A stretch of 64,000 bases of DNA from Buddleja alternifolia. Its lineage: Eukaryota > Streptophyta > Magnoliopsida > Lamiales > Scrophulariaceae. The notes under the pieces are model-generated. The model had not been told where the DNA came from. It saw only the letters and a program-made list of their open reading frames with translations, and searched no databases. Shown one piece after another: positions 43,165 to 56,374 of this stretch. Where the stretch lies: positions 8,309,246 through 8,373,245 of the forward strand of contig CM033402.1 in NCBI GenBank assembly GCA_019426215.1, written 5' to 3'. The position numbers and the translations under genes were made by a program. Position 1 is the first letter of the stretch. Each line of letters opens with the position of its first letter.

Positions 43165-44030
43165 AGAAAAATTTCATTTTGGTCCTCCAGTTACAACGTT
43201 CATCAAATGTAGTCCCTAAACTACCACATTTTCATCAAATGTGGTCCCTCCGTCTAATTTTCCATCAAATTGTTAACTGTTGGGTTAATTGAAATGTCAA
43301 AAATTACATTTCGCACCCCAAAAACACAAATTTTGATAATTTCCATCCCACAAAAGAATAACCAACAAATTTCACTCTTTTTTCATAATTTTTTTGATTT
43401 GAAGATAAAATTCGCAATTCATCACTACATTGTGATGGTTTCTTGTCTCTTTTTAATGGTAATTTTAATCATATACACTTCCCAAAACCCATTCAATCAT
43501 TATAAATAAACTCTGCAAACTAAATAACAACAATATGAAAAATCACTAGAGATGAAATAAATAACAAAACTAATAACAGTAGAGATGGCTAAGAAAATTT
43601 ATGCAAATCCAAAATATGATTTTAGAGAGAGAGGGAGAGAGAGTGAAGACAAATTTTTTAAGCATTTTTCTTTCTCCTTAACTTCTTATTTTTTTACATT
43701 TTTGTTATTTTAAATATTGTAGTATAGCCGTAGATATGGATGAGAAGTGGACTGTGATGTAATTTGTGAAAAAAATTACGATTAAATGATGAATTTGTCA
43801 ATCATTCTTTTTTGGGGTGAAAACTGTCAAAAGTTGTGCTTTAGGGGTGCAAAAAGTAATTTTTGACATTTCAATTAACCCCAACCGTTACCAATTTGAC
43901 TGATAATTAGACGGAGGGACCACATTTGAAGAAAATGTGGTAGTTTTGGGACTACATATAATGAGCGTTGTAATTGAGGGACCAAAATTGGATTCAACGT
44001 ATAACTGGGGAACCAAAAATGAAATTTTCT
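43165..44030. mobile_element. Mutator-like inverted-repeat element, ~866 bp
   Basis: Arms of about 190 bp: agaaaaatttcattttggtc ... ccgtctaattttccatcaaattg ... ttaattgaaatgtcaaaaatt on the left, answered in reverse complement on the right up to gaaattttct. The centre is AT-rich non-coding DNA, including an (AG)n stretch near 43625. I could not confirm a target duplication. Confidence 0.7.
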
Positions 44031-44755
44031 CAAAATTGGTACATTGAGTATTTTTTTACCAGAAATTGTTGACGTGGCTGCAGGAAAATGTCAAAATTAT
44101 GAAAATGGCCAAGTTTATACTCAATTTGCCAATTTTTATATCATTACTGTAACTAAAGTGTCACCCCCATATTAAAGTATCAAAATGGCAATGTTAATGT
44201 ATGAAAAAAATAATTTTGCCATGATCATGCATCAATCTTTGTCCACACTTTGAAGTAACTTATATTAATGTCTAATAGCTCTATGACCACTTCAAGATCA
44301 ACCTCAATTCGCTGTTTATTGAGGTTGTATGCTAATGCCTGGTTGCACTATATATGATCAGTTGATCACTTAGCATTAGTATATGCTAATTCAACTCGGC
44401 ACAACATATGTGTGTTGACATCATATCAAATCATAACCATTCAATTCAAGTTGGTTGGATTCGAATTATTTCGCAGTGGGGTGGGGGGGGGGGGGGGGTT
44501 GGTGGGGAGGGGATTAGCAAAATATAATTACATTACCTTGTAATTGCAACTAACTATACATAAAAAGAAAAAAAAGAAAAAAGCATATATATATATATTT
44601 TTGTTATTTATGTAAGTAACAAAAAGAAAATCTGATAGATATGAGAGGAGAAAGACTAAATAGTAAATAGAGACCAAATTCTGATTACACCAATAATATT
44701 TGTAGTATAATATCCAGGATAATTGATGAGTAAATAATATAAACAATAAGTAAAT
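44031..44755. other. No gene seen; G-run and (AT)n
   Basis: A long G-run lies at about 44476-44502. Dispersed repeat words related to 4208-4240 and 42925-43040 recur near 44270-44400. Confidence 0.4.
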
Positions 44756-45341
44756 TGACAGAGTAGTATTAATAAAGCGAGTAAGAAATTGTTTTATTCA
44801 TCTTCAATGGAGGCATTTACACAAATTAAGCTAACATCTTTCCATTTCTTCTATTTGGTAGCTTCATAAATGCTTGATCTTCATTTCTTAATTACATATG
44901 GTAGTTGCTGCTAAATATGATTTCTTTAATTAAGGTTAGATCTTGGGCTTGATTCTTGCATCTTGTATGAAAACTTCTTCTCTTAGATTGATCTTGTCTC
45001 TATCTTTACTCTTTATAGATTTAGCTTTCCTTTGTAGGTCAGCAGGATCTTGCTGGAATCACCCCAAATCAGCTTGAGATCTTCGGCCTAGGTAAGTCTT
45101 TGACCAATTTATCTTTATTTGGATCTTGTATGGATCTTAATTGGATTTAGTCTCTTCAATGTCTTCCTTCTTTTTATAAGCCTTGGTCCAGCTCTGTATT
45201 CACCCCGAGATCCAGCTAGATGTTTATCTCGAGGTCCAGCTCCGGATGCAACTCCATTAATTCCATCATTTTGTTGGGCTTCTAGTCCATAGTGTCTTAG
45301 GCTTGTCACCTTGGCCCAATGGATGATATCCACAAATATCA
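44756..45341 (-). repeat. 3' LTR of gypsy element C
   Basis: In plus coordinates TGACAGAGTAG ... ccacaaatatca, followed by atagtccctcccactctaaa, the same polypurine-tract complement as in B and A. TGA...TCA ends and a 586-bp length fit the family. The left end is inferred from the terminal bases. Confidence 0.65.
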
Positions 45342-47302
45342 ATAGTCCCTCCCACTCTAAAGTTTGACTTGTCAAGCTGTGAGAGTTGTAAAATAAATTA
45401 TAAAAGTCGTGCTGACAAGTAGTAATGTCACGAGATTTTTTGAGCTGTGTTGCCTCTAGAGTAGAGAGCGATGTTGGCTCGAAAAGGGTCTATAAAAACC
45501 ATTACTCCTGATATGGTTTTTGCACTCCTTTTCTTTGTATATAACAATGTCGAATGTTTCAAACTCGAAACTCCATTTCTTCAAATGAAACATCAATTTG
45601 GCTCTTTCAACATTTTTAGCCATGACAGACAATGTTCGTCCGAATTGGTCATGGAGATGGCCCGCCACTTACTTCGATGGTAGCGCACTTACTTCCCCAG
45701 AGGTGAATCAACCTGTTCGTCCTCCTGCGGGTCATTCTACAGGTTTGCAGCCACAAAATGGTGCAACATCCAGCTACATCTTTACATCGCTTATACTATG
45801 CAGCTCCAACCTGTCCAGGTTGTGACTCAACACCGGACAGGAAAAGCTCGCTTGCTTTAGAGGCTTCTTTGAAAGCTCCTACTCTTGGATCCTTTAAATC
45901 TTGCATATTTGGTAGGATTGCTCTTAGCAAGCTGGGCTAGATCTTCTGGATTGCCCTAGCTGGGCTGAATCGCCAAAGTTGGGCTAGATCACCCCTGTTG
46001 ATTTGGTTGCTAATCCTCTGGCTGATCAAGCTGTTGGCTATCCAACAGACCAGCTAACTGTTGAGAATGATTTTTCTATTGTTGGTTTTTACTCGTCTTG
46101 CAAGGCACAAGGGCAATGTTGCCCCCATCTTAGGGGCTGGAATATGGTTATGAATCATGTTTTCTTTTGATATTGTTGTGCACTCACTTTCCTGCAAGTT
46201 ATTATGTGTATACATGTATCGTAGATAGCTTAGACTAGCAGATGTTGTGTACTTACTTGTTTGGTATTTTGATGTGTGGTGAATATTTATTTCTTGAAAT
46301 CACAAGTTTGCATGCTTGCCCAAACTTGGAACTTTTTAACACGTTCATCTCATTAACTTATGTTAAATGCATATGGAGGTTATAAGACTAGTTTGTACCA
46401 AATGATGAACAAATGATTATAAGTACATTTAAACAAAAAGAGTGTTACTTGTATGGTATTTCTCTTTGTCAAGATCAAGCTAGGCCAGCCCCTGCAAATT
46501 GAGCTGAGGTAGGTTGCCAAAAAAATAAGTTGTTTTTCTTCCTGCCATGATACAAGTTTTCACAACAAAGCTTTAGCTTTCTAGCTAGGCAGCAATAACA
46601 AACAAATATTAATGCCATCCATGCAAGTGGTTACGCTTACATGTTTGACCTTATTGCAGTCCTTATGTCTTCTTTTATCCTCCTCTCCGTACCACATATA
46701 TATTCATCAACAGGCTCGCATCTGGCTAGTATGCTACCGCGCCATCATTCTTTATTCTCCTATTTGATCCCGATATTTTCCACCTTATTGCTTCGTGGAG
46801 TCTGAATGGACCGGAGTCTTATCTTATCCTGAGAAGTGGATCGGAGTCACACCCTCCTAGCATTATCTCTCCAAAATATCCTTATATCTTCACTTATGAG
46901 TCCAGAGACTGTATGACCATTCTTATATCTTCTTGGTATGGGGGCCTATTGGATTGTGCACTTGAAATATTGGCTAAGTATTGGTCCAGGCTTTACTCAC
47001 CCTTGTATTCCTAACCTCCAGCTGCCCGTTCGTCCACCAACTCCCCCTTAACTTCGTTTTTGAATGCGAGATGCTTCTGTGCATTTATGCATAAGAAAAG
47101 ACCGAAATATATAAAGAGAAAAAATAAATTTTATCGATACTTAACTCGTTCTGTATTTTACCGCCCTGCAAAGTAGGTCACATTCATCTTGAAAATAAAG
47201 ACAAAAATACAAAACTAAACTATCTAGTTTTATTCATAAGGTTAGAAAGAGAGAATAAAAATCAAATAAAAGTGTGTGAGCTACATGCTTCCAACTACTT
47301 TA
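45342..47302 (+). pseudogene. Remains of the antisense gene and spacer of gypsy C
   Basis: By position and by the conserved strip aagtttgacttgtcaagctg this is the antisense-gene region. An ATGTCGAATGTTTC at 45547 matches the MSN start of the A and B genes, but the frame fails within 14 codons. Coding traces are faint after that (proline- and alanine-rich bits to about 46150). The aaggcacaagggcaatgttg and cccccatcttaggggctgg stretch near 46105 is at the position of the A/B spacer words. No usable protein remains. Confidence 0.5.
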
Positions 47303-47790
47303 CTAGACATAAAACCTTTTCAAACTCGGCACACACCCATGGCAAGGGAGTTGCTTTCCCTTATTGTCTTGCAACTTGTAGGCTCCTCCTGCTAGCACTC
47401 TTGTCATCTTGTATGGTTTTCCTTTCGGGACTAAAATCATGTTGGAAATCCACTCAGGGAATTATATCTCTTTGATATGGCCTGCTTTCAGCAACTTCTC
47501 TAGCTTAGCCTCGATAATTGCATCCTTCTCTGGCCCGAAATGTCATTTTTTTAATTACGGGCTGTGCATCAGGGTACACATTGAGGTGATGCTGAATCAC
47601 GGCTGGGTCAGTTCCCACTAGGTCATCTATTGACCCGGAGAAAACGTCAACATGCTCTTGCAATAACTTTATCAGCCTCTTTTTCAGCTCCTCATCCAGG
47701 TGGGAGCCAATTCTGACTATCTTTTCTGCATTTCCAGGTACCATTTCTACGTTCATGAGTTCTCCTACTAGACCATCCGCCTCCGATTAT
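47303..47790 (-). pseudogene. Gypsy C: RT start fused to integrase C-terminus by deletion
   Basis: Minus strand: GELMNVEMVPGNAEKIVRIG through the pre-RT linker, VIQHHLNVYPDAQPVIKK, an RT start ending FPEWISNMILVPKG, then abruptly KPYKMTRVLAGGAYKLQDN and LKRFYV stop. In element A the second text (GPYKVVKVVAGGAYELVDG...LKKFYV) is the end of integrase, over 2.8 kb downstream. The join near 47418-47425 therefore marks an internal deletion. One frameshift lies near 47545. Confidence 0.85.
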
Positions 47791-47791
47791 T

Positions 47792-48416
47792 CCATTTTTC
47801 GCTTAAGGATAAAGGGACTTTGTGGTACAAGTCGTTGCCCCCACAATCCATTGAAACGTGGGAAGAGTTAGTCGAGGAGTTTCTCAACAAGTTCTTCCCT
47901 CCATCAAGGATTAACGAGTTAAGAAGCGAGATCAAGGGTTTTAAGCAGAAACGGGACGAATCGTTAGCATCAGCATGGGCAAGATACAAGAGCCTACTTC
48001 GAAGTGCCCATAGTTAGGAGAAGCTTCGGAGAGATCATACGAATAGGAATACGCCAACAGGAGCTCCACATTCTTAAAAAAGCGGTATAGAGCTCTGTAT
48101 TCCACCTGGAGGAACTCGGAGCGATAAGAACGAAAGCCCTACCCACAGCTACAACTACTTGTAGACGTAGAAGATATAGAAAGTGTGCCGTGCGTGACCG
48201 AGTAGATCATGTTGGGATCTTCACCATGAATATAGGAGCTCAATATTGGAAGAGCGCCCTCTCTTTTCTTCGGGAAATCGAGTTAGCTGGGCTAGTACTT
48301 TCTCGATCAGGACCCTAGCTTTATTGCCACCTGTGTCTTCCATTGCTGGTACCCATTAGATCGAGACTTCGGTGAGGACCCCCTATTAGTAAAGGGAAAA
48401 CGTAAGTGCGCAGGAC
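47792..48416 (+). mobile_element. Foreign retroelement fragment inside gypsy C, with a gag piece
   Basis: It interrupts the gypsy C text between VTTHVD and EADGLVGEL. On the plus strand 47808-48014 encodes LWYKSLPPQSIETWEELVEE, FLNKFFPPSRINELRSEI and ARYKSLLRSAHS, the core of a retrotransposon gag of the Athila/Tat group, in the opposite orientation to C. The rest of the insert is non-coding. Exact ends are not resolved. Confidence 0.7.
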
Positions 48417-48419
48417 AAC

Positions 48420-49440
48420 TATCCACATGTGTCGTTACTTCTTTCTCATGGCCTCCACCTTTGAGGTCGGCTTTGTCTATTTTGCATTTCTTGTCCTCTA
48501 CCATTCTATCGTCTTTTCTAAGTGATGCAATGTAACATTCCTTGGACATGCTCCGATCTCTTGCTACTTCTCCTACACCTCTAAATGTAGGAAACTTGAT
48601 CTTCATGTGAGGTATCAAAATTACAACCTCGAATAACATCAACGTAGGTTGCCCTATTATTACGTAGTACACTGAATATATATCTACCACGAAGAACTTT
48701 ACCAGCTTAGTTTTTCGGTTAGGTTCTTCTCCCATGTACATTGGTAGTGTGATTTGTCCAGTAGGTTGAAATGACTCTCTGATGAAACCATATAGAGGGG
48801 TATTTGGAGCTTCTAACTTAGCATCCCAAAAACCCATCTACTTGCCACTATCTATAAAAATACATTGTACTTTGTTATTTGCAAGGGTGGTTGTGATAAT
48901 CAGGGCATCGCTATGGGGTTTTAGTATGGTCGTAGCATCTTCTGGCCCAAACAATGCTTCTCCACTGGGGTAATTCTGGCTGACATTCAGCAAGAATTCA
49001 GGTACTTGGTCAGCTACCTGAATTTGTTTGTGCAAAGTGTTTTTTGAAACTCCTTCAGCTAGTACTCCAGATATCATCTGTATGACACCCTTATCAGGGT
49101 CGTTAGTTCTTCTGGCTACTGATGTAATATGAGTATTTCCCCACAAGCTAGACCAGCCCTTAACTGTTGAGGAAAGTGTCCTCTTCCTACTGGTCCAACT
49201 ATTCCTGCTCCTCTTCCTAACCATCAACGTGGAGGAGCTTTCCCCCTATTCCAGCAAGTTTCTCTCTCTCTGAATGAGGAAACTCTTACACTACTTCCCA
49301 TTTTGTTATCGTTGCTCATTACGGGTTCTTTCATGTAGCCTAATTTGATCAGGCGTCCAATTTCTTCGGCCAATGCCCTACAACTATCCATGTTGTATCT
49401 GTATTGTAGGACTTATCCGGCGGTCTATCACCCATTTTAG
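48420..49440 (-). pseudogene. Gypsy C gag C-terminus and protease
   Basis: Minus strand: ALAEEIGRLIKLGYMKEPVM matches the end of gag in A. A basic, Arg-rich stretch and the PR block VQCIFIDSG, LYGFIRESFQPTGQITLP and VIIGQPTLMLFEVVILIPH follow, parallel to A's protease (DSG, VILGRP). At least one stop separates the DSG part from the rest (at 48838) and the frame shifts near the gag end. Confidence 0.85.
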
Positions 49441-49445
49441 TTCTG

Positions 49446-51542
49446 GCACAGCGGAAGAAAATTACATAAATTTTATTATCAATGTGCACAACGAGTTATT
49501 TTACATATCAAACTCGAATTACATACAAATCACACACAAAGGGGGGTTGTATAGCCATTATACCTTTTGCGAGTTGTGTCGTTAACTAACTCGTGTGATT
49601 TCCACAACCCTTTGTATTTTCTTCATCTTCAAGCTTTTTCCTCGTCTCTCTGGAATAAGTCCTTCAAACACTCCAATCATCGTGCCTCTAAGTTTATCCA
49701 CACCCCAAGTATTTCTTGAATCTATTAATATATTTTATTGCTAGCTAAAACTATATAAATTTAGCTTATGTAGAATTAGGGAGAAATACGTGTATAGGCT
49801 TTTGAGAGAGAACATGAATTTTTCTACACAAGAAAATCCCAAGCTTGCATAAGTGTGTATGAGGGGTGGTGGCTCCAAGGCTTGTTGATAGGCCATATGG
49901 CCGCCCCTCTCTTTCTCTCATAGGAGTTTTGACTTTTGTACAACTCTTTTCCTTGTTGGAGTTCTTTCCATGCATCCAATATCCTAGTATATCTAATATA
50001 TCTTTCTACACAAGAAAGAGATGTATTTATATATATACACACACACACACACTACCATACATATATATTACATATATTCTCCACATCTTTCCACATAAAA
50101 AAGATACACAGATATATAGTTTCATTTACATATACATTTATATAATATATATTTCCTATATTTTTCTACACAAGAAAAATACATACATATTATAATTAAT
50201 TTATTCCACGAAGGAATAAATATTACTTGGATACATTATTTAATCTACCTACTTAAGGTAATTAAATACTAGCCTCTTAGTAATTAATTAATCCACGTAG
50301 GATAATTAATTTACACTTAATATTAATTAATTTCTATTCGATTAATTCTACTAAAGAATTAATTTAATCCACATAGGACTAATTTCTCATTTAATTAATT
50401 TCATATAGGAATTAATCTAATCCACATAGGATTAATTCTTCATAGTTAATATTACATAAGAACTAACATTATTCATAAGGAGATTTATATTTGAGTTAAG
50501 TGTTTGACCCCTTAGGTTCATTTACATGTTAGCAATGAGATCTTTCTCTTAGGCTTAAATAGTTGCTGCACAGACAATTAATTAAGGTCTCGAGTCTTTT
50601 CACCAAGTTTGACTTGAGGCTCCACTGATTATGACTCGATGTCTAGCAACATCGTCATGAAGACCTAGCTATAAATGATTATCGTGAAGAACCTCTCCAG
50701 GTTACGATCTTTGTATGAGCCACTCATTCCATCATTTTCCAATCCGAGTCTAGAGATTGGGTACAGTCAAAACTCCAGTAACTTAGATAACTATGTATGT
50801 GTTCTAATCATAGTGACCTTTGCCATCTAAGAAGAATAACCACTACTTCTTAGTGACTTCGATAATTAGAACAGAGATTTCACAAGTCATCTATGTCAAG
50901 CAACAACATAGGAAATCTCCTGGTATCTATACCTTGGATGGACCCCTTTTTTGATGTTATTTGTTCTATCGTTCGGCTAGACTACACCCAACCTTATCCA
51001 CTCTCGTGATTTTCCTGGAATCCAGGATAAGGTCAAAGCATAGTGAGCCGAACCCATCACAACCTTGACATCTCAGGTCTTAAGGATTCTCTCAACTACG
51101 CAACCCTTAGGATTCCAAGTTCGACACAGAACCAACATGGAATCCTGTGGGGTTGTTCAATCTTAATACTACATAAGTGTAGACCCTCTATACTCACACT
51201 GATCTTCAATCAATGCTCATGGAATAAGGCACACCTATTATAGGATGTAGTACGGGCAAACCTTTGCGAGAATGTAATCTCCCTTTTTCTCATTACTTTA
51301 TGGCTTGGAACTAGTTAAGGATCACGACCCTTGGGAACATTCAACAGCCGCCACCTACTTGTGTGTGATCGTTCCCTTTGCCAATCAATGGTCATCGGGA
51401 CTCTATCAACTACGCATAGATTTATAGGTAAAGACAAATGTCATGTAAACTAAAGGTTTGATACATAAAACAAGATTGTACTCAAATGTTATTGTAGGTT
51501 TGGAAGCACCATTAATGGCTAGCCGGGCACCTAACAGTAACA
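49446..51542 (-). repeat. 3' LTR of copia element D
   Basis: On the minus strand it begins TGTTACTGTTAGGTGCC after ggcaagtgggagat (polypurine tract) and ends near ttccgctgtgcca, words shared with the end region of the young copia LTR (ttccgctgtgc). Internally ttaattaa-rich like that LTR. Contains (CA)n/(TA)n tracts at 50035-50150. The inner edge is firm, the outer edge approximate. Confidence 0.7.
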
Positions 51543-53005
51543 ATCTCCCACTTGCCCTATAACCATTTGCCCATGTATCTAAGTCCCATCTTCTCTAGAT
51601 ATACTACGGATATTCTTTGGCTTAAGGGTTTGGTGAATGGGTCTGCTACGCTATCCACTAATTTGACTCGTCCATTCAAATGTTGCCTCTATCAATGATC
51701 TCTCTAATCGAATGATGTCGCCTTAGTATATGCTTGGAATCCTGGTGAGACCTTGGCTCTTTAGTTTGAACTATCGCCCTATTGTTATCAGTAAACACAC
51801 ACTGGATTAACAATGGAGGGACCGACATCCAACCCATCGATGAAGTTCTTCATCCAAACACTTTTACAACTTCAGTAGCCACAATGTACTCTGCCTCGGT
51901 GGTGGAGTCAGTTATCATCTCCTGCTTGGAGCTCTTCCAGTTTACTGTTCCACCATTAATTACAAACACATATCCAGGCATCAATTTAGAGTCGTCTACA
52001 TCTGACTGAAAACTCGAGTCAGTGTAACACTCCAAATCCAATTCTCCTCTGCCAAACACTAAGAAGAAATCTTGAGCATGCCTCAAGTACTTCAAGATTA
52101 CCTTCATGGAGGTCTAGTGCTCTTCACCTAGGTTTGACTAATATCTACTTGTCACACTAAGTACATAAGCTACATCAGGTCATGTACATAGCATAGCATA
52201 CATAATGCTCCATATAGCTAAAGCATAGGGTATACCAGACATTCATTGACTTTCCTTCGACATCTTGGGGGACATAGACTTGGAAAGATGAACCGTGTGC
52301 CTGGCTTGTAGGAATCCTCGCTTGAATTCCTCCATGCTTAATATTTTCAACACTCTATCTATGTACGAGGATTGTGAGATTCCCAGCAACGTATTATCTC
52401 TATCTCTGTGGATCTTCATTCCGAGAACATAGGATGCTTCTCCCATATCCTTCATGGAGAACTGTGTCGACAATCATGCTTTCGTTGTTTGGGACATTCC
52501 TCCATCATTCCAATGAGTAGGATGTCATCCACATGCAACACTAGGAATGTTATAGCGCTCCCACCGACCTTTTTGTACAGACACTCTTCTACAACATTTT
52601 TTATTAAAATATACCCTTTTATGACTTTGTCAAAACGTAGGTCCCAATTTCGGGAAGCTTGCTTGAGTCCATAAATGGATCGTTGGAGTTTACATTAAAT
52701 TTTTGCTCCCATTAGATGTGAAACTTTCTAGTTGATCCATATAGATATCTTCCTTAATGTTCCTATTAAGCAAATTGGTCTACATCCATTTGTCAGATCT
52801 CATAATCATAATAGGTATATATAGCTAGAAGAATCCTAATGGAATTCAACATTACAATAGGAGAAAATGTAGCCTCATAGTAAATCCCTTGTCTTTGAGT
52901 ATAACCTTTTGCTACGAAGCGAACTTTGTGAGAAGTTACCTCACTATCAGCTCCAAGCTTTTGCTTGTAGAACCACTTACAACCAATGGGACGAATAGCA
53001 TTGAG
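51543..53005 (-). pseudogene. Copia D reverse transcriptase/RNase H remnant
   Basis: Minus strand pieces: IGCKWF near 52970, RT C-terminal MKDMGEASYVLGMKIHRD (52460-52400), RNase H LECYTDSSFQSDVDDSK and [10 protein letters not shown] (52040-51875), and ADPFTKPL near 51630. Several stops and frame changes separate them. All match, in order, the gag-pol of the intact copia element at residues about 820-1290. Confidence 0.85.
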
Positions 53006-53277
53006 CAGGGGTTGATCTAGGGATTAGTGGAGGGGGGGGGGGAGGGGAGGGCAAAGTACCATGAACGATTTTTTTGAATGAATTAACAAAAAAAATAAAA
53101 ATTTAATATTTAATTATAGCATATAGTCAAACTTACTTTTTCTTTAGTAGAAAGCATGCAAAAAAGAAGAAAACAAAACTAACTTTTAATAAATTTAGTG
53201 GTTTCAAAAAACAAAAGCAATTCTTCAAAAAAATTATCGAAGTTGTACATGACGTTTTTTCATGTTATAAAATTCAT

Positions 53278-55617
53278 CTAGGATATACTCTGTATTAATT
53301 CTGCGATTCTTCTCTCTATGTAAGTAATCAAACAATCTGTAAGGTATTCATCTTCAATTTTGTTTCTCAATCTATTTTTCACCAATTTCACGGCTGAAAA
53401 GGACCTCTCAGTCGTTGCGGTGGTGACAAGAAGAGTCAGTATTAAACGAATTAAACTATCAATTAGAGGGTACACCACATCCTTTTTTTGTCATCTTCAA
53501 TTGTCAACATGATTCAAAAATTGTAGATAATTTTTTAAACTCCAAGTTTCGCGACACATCGAGCTCATAATGTCCTGCTTGTATCCTCAAATGCAAAATC
53601 TCTTGCTCCGTAAAATCAGCTGGGTAAAATTTAGTTGCTAATTCACGGATATACTCAACATTAAGTAACGTAAAATCCTCCCTTGGATCAAAAGTTGATT
53701 GAGCCTAAGAAGCGCCAAATTTTTCTCATTAGTGGCAATGAATAAATTAATCAGATAGTGATGCTCCATTGACATAGGTTCCATTTGATGATGACCTCGA
53801 CCTCTTCCAGCTATATAAGGCGACGTCATATCAGGAACATCATTATCATGTTTTTCACAGAAAAATTGAACTTCACGTAAAAAGTTTCCCAACCTATTTC
53901 TCTTTTCTTTTGAATCAAATTCTTGGTTGTGGAAACTAAAAGAAAGGCATTCAAAATATCTTGGCATTTGAGTTGGCGAGCTTGACATAGATCGTAAGTG
54001 ATTTCCAAAATATTTTTCTTGAGATGCAAAATAAAAACAAACTCAAAAGATGTCATTGCATCACAAGCCGCGTTTGCATCACCTCTTTAAGAGTAATTAC
54101 CTTCTTTTGTGATACTTTGAAGAACTGAATAAGTGGCATCATACATTTTTAATATACTTCGAATAGAAGCCATATGTGAGCTCCATCGAGTGTCACTAAC
54201 TCGTTGCAAAGTCCCAATTTGATTAAGTTCACTACAAGTTCCGTGCTCATTGTTAGCAATCAAATCATCAATAATAGAAGCATGAGCATCTCGTAACTGA
54301 TCGTGTCTTTTGGAAAGCATTAACAAGATTGACAATAAATGTTAGCTTTGTGAAAAAGTTATGGATTGGGCTCACTTCTCTTGCAGCAACTACTAATGCC
54401 AATTGAAGCCAATGAGCAAAACAATGAATATAGTAAGCATATGGACACTCTTTCATGAACAAGGCTTGTAGTCCATTCCATTCGCCTCGCATATTGCTCG
54501 CTCTATCATATCCTTGACCACATATATTTTCAAGAGGAAGATTATGACGAGAAAGATCCGCAGTTATCTCATTTTTCAAATTCAAAGAAGAAGTATCTGA
54601 AACATGGATAATATCAAAAAATCTTTCTTGAACTTGACATTCTTTATCGACATATCTCAAAACAATTGACATTTGTTCTCGTTTTGCTTCATCTCGAGCT
54701 TCATCAATAATAATACAATATTGACATTCCCAATTCTTCCTGAATCATAGCTCGTATTCTTCTCTAAACAATATATAAAATTTCTTTTTGGATACTGGGG
54801 GAGATATATTGTGCATTGCCTAGTGCCTTATCAAGTACAATATTGCCAACACTTGAGTTATATGATCCAAGAAGTTTTATCAACTCAATAAAGCTACCCC
54901 GTTTAGTGAATCAATGCCCTCATCAGTACCTCTTAAGGCACATGCTTGAAATGTGAGCCACCGAATAGCATCAATTGAAGTTTTCATCCGTAAACGATTT
55001 TCAGCAATCTTTGAACTTTGTTTATGAAGAATTTTACTTATATGCTGCGATTGAGCCATCAAATCATCACATGCTCTAACACACTGATTATGTGGTGAAC
55101 TAGGATTCATGCCAATATGTTTCAAACATGCACATCGATTCCCATCATTAACTTCCTTCCAATTTCGTAATCCAGCTTCTGTGAATGCATTCGTTCCATG
55201 ACGATTGTTGGACCTATTGTTAAATACATAACAAGACAAGCAAAACGATGCATCCTTATTAGTAGAATAGTCCAACCAACTTGAAAAATTTTCATACCAA
55301 GATTCTTGAAAACTACGAAGATGATTAGCTATTCTAGAAAGTGGATATTTTCCAAGCCTAGGTTGATATTGTCCTGCCATTATATTTATATAAGCTCGTC
55401 TTACTTTATCTCATTGATCAATTGGATATTCTTAAATTTGTTGATGCAATCCTGGATCTCTTTCTAAAGAAGAAATCTCTATTTCTTCGTTTTCAACTCT
55501 TGGAACTTTATGAGGACAATCACATTGAGAAGTCGAAGCACTAACATTTGGCATTGGTTTTGATGTTTCAATTTGCGATTCTTGATTTTGAGTACTTTTT
55601 CTTAAAGAATGTATCAA
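53278..55617 (-). pseudogene. hAT transposase, ZMYM1/TTF-type, frameshifted
   Basis: Minus-strand segments in order: 55617-55432 charged N-terminus; 55380-54880 TTF-type zinc finger (FCLSCYVFNN, LRNWKEVNDG, SSPHNQC) and DUF4371 start; 54672-54268 RNase H-like core with GQGYDRASNMRGEWNGLQA and IHCFAHWLQLALV; 54335-54087 RVSDTRWSSHMASI; 53988-53638; and 53478-53278 hAT dimerisation (VTTATTERSFSAVKLVKNRL, DCLITYIER). Segments switch frame and have stops between them, so no enzyme can be made. It is a cut-and-paste DNA transposase family; the ZMYM1-like form is common in plants and animals. Length fits the usual ~750 residues. Confidence 0.88.
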
Positions 55618-56374
55618 TTGTGGTAGATTTTTCCATACTTCGATTACCTATTTATTATTTGATTGAATAAGTGAATACACATAAATATATATATATATAT
55701 ATATTAAATTCTATTACACATACTTCGATTACCTATTTATTATATTAAATTCTAATACACATCAAATTATTCAACCGAAAAATTTCAACAATATTATTAC
55801 AATTTTTCAAAACATTATCTATCTATATATATATATATATATATTAAATTCGAATACACATCAACTTATGCAACCAAAAAAGTTCAATAATATTATTACA
55901 CTTTTTCAAAACATTATAAAGTAATATAATAAAATCAGTTCATACCTTTGGCGGATAAACTCTAAATATTTGAATGATAATCAACCTTTCTTGTCCTTAG
56001 ATTTCTGGACGTCTTGTATATTTTTCTTGTCAACAATCCTTCCAATAGGTTTTAGGAAAAATGTTTGTTAATTCTAATCCTAATAAGTTTAGAAGACAAG
56101 TTCAGAAGGAAATATAATTTGTTACTAATCCTAATAAGTGTAGAATTGATGCTCAAAAAGAAAATTAAAGTTGTTAATAAATCTATATTTCTTATTTATG
56201 GTAGTTTCATTTTTAATTAAACAAGTTAAATATAAAACAAAATATCACACATGGTGACCGTGAGTGTGCTGGAAACTTCTACTAATCAATAAGATGTTGG
56301 GGCTTTTAATTTAAAATAATTAAGAACTACTATAATTAGGAAGTGAGATTTAAAAAAAATAAAAAATGAATTTT

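Larger units (their letters stand above)
44756..49445 (-). mobile_element. Ty3/gypsy element C (same family as A and B), internally deleted and invaded
   Basis: Minus-strand order: gag C-terminus and protease (49440-48420), foreign insert (48416-47792), rest of the protease-RT linker and RT start (47790-47421), then directly the integrase C-terminus (47420-47303), spacer, remains of the antisense gene and the 3' LTR (45341-44756). Most of RT, both RNase H domains and most of integrase are deleted. A copia element (D) entered its gag at about 49445. Confidence 0.8.
49446..53005 (-). mobile_element. Degenerate Ty1/copia element D (3' LTR plus RT/RNase H end)
   Basis: The minus strand shows reverse transcriptase and RNase H remnants (53005-51560), polypurine tract, then an LTR (51542-about 49446). 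The other parts are missing: the hAT element interrupts it at 53006 and the upstream half is not seen beyond the hAT element. Its protein text is close to that of the young copia element but the LTR is largely different. Confidence 0.8.

Noticed and set aside
49866..50195. 109-codon frame in the copia D LTR
   Set aside because: Low-complexity sequence from (CA)n and (TA)n tracts inside an LTR.
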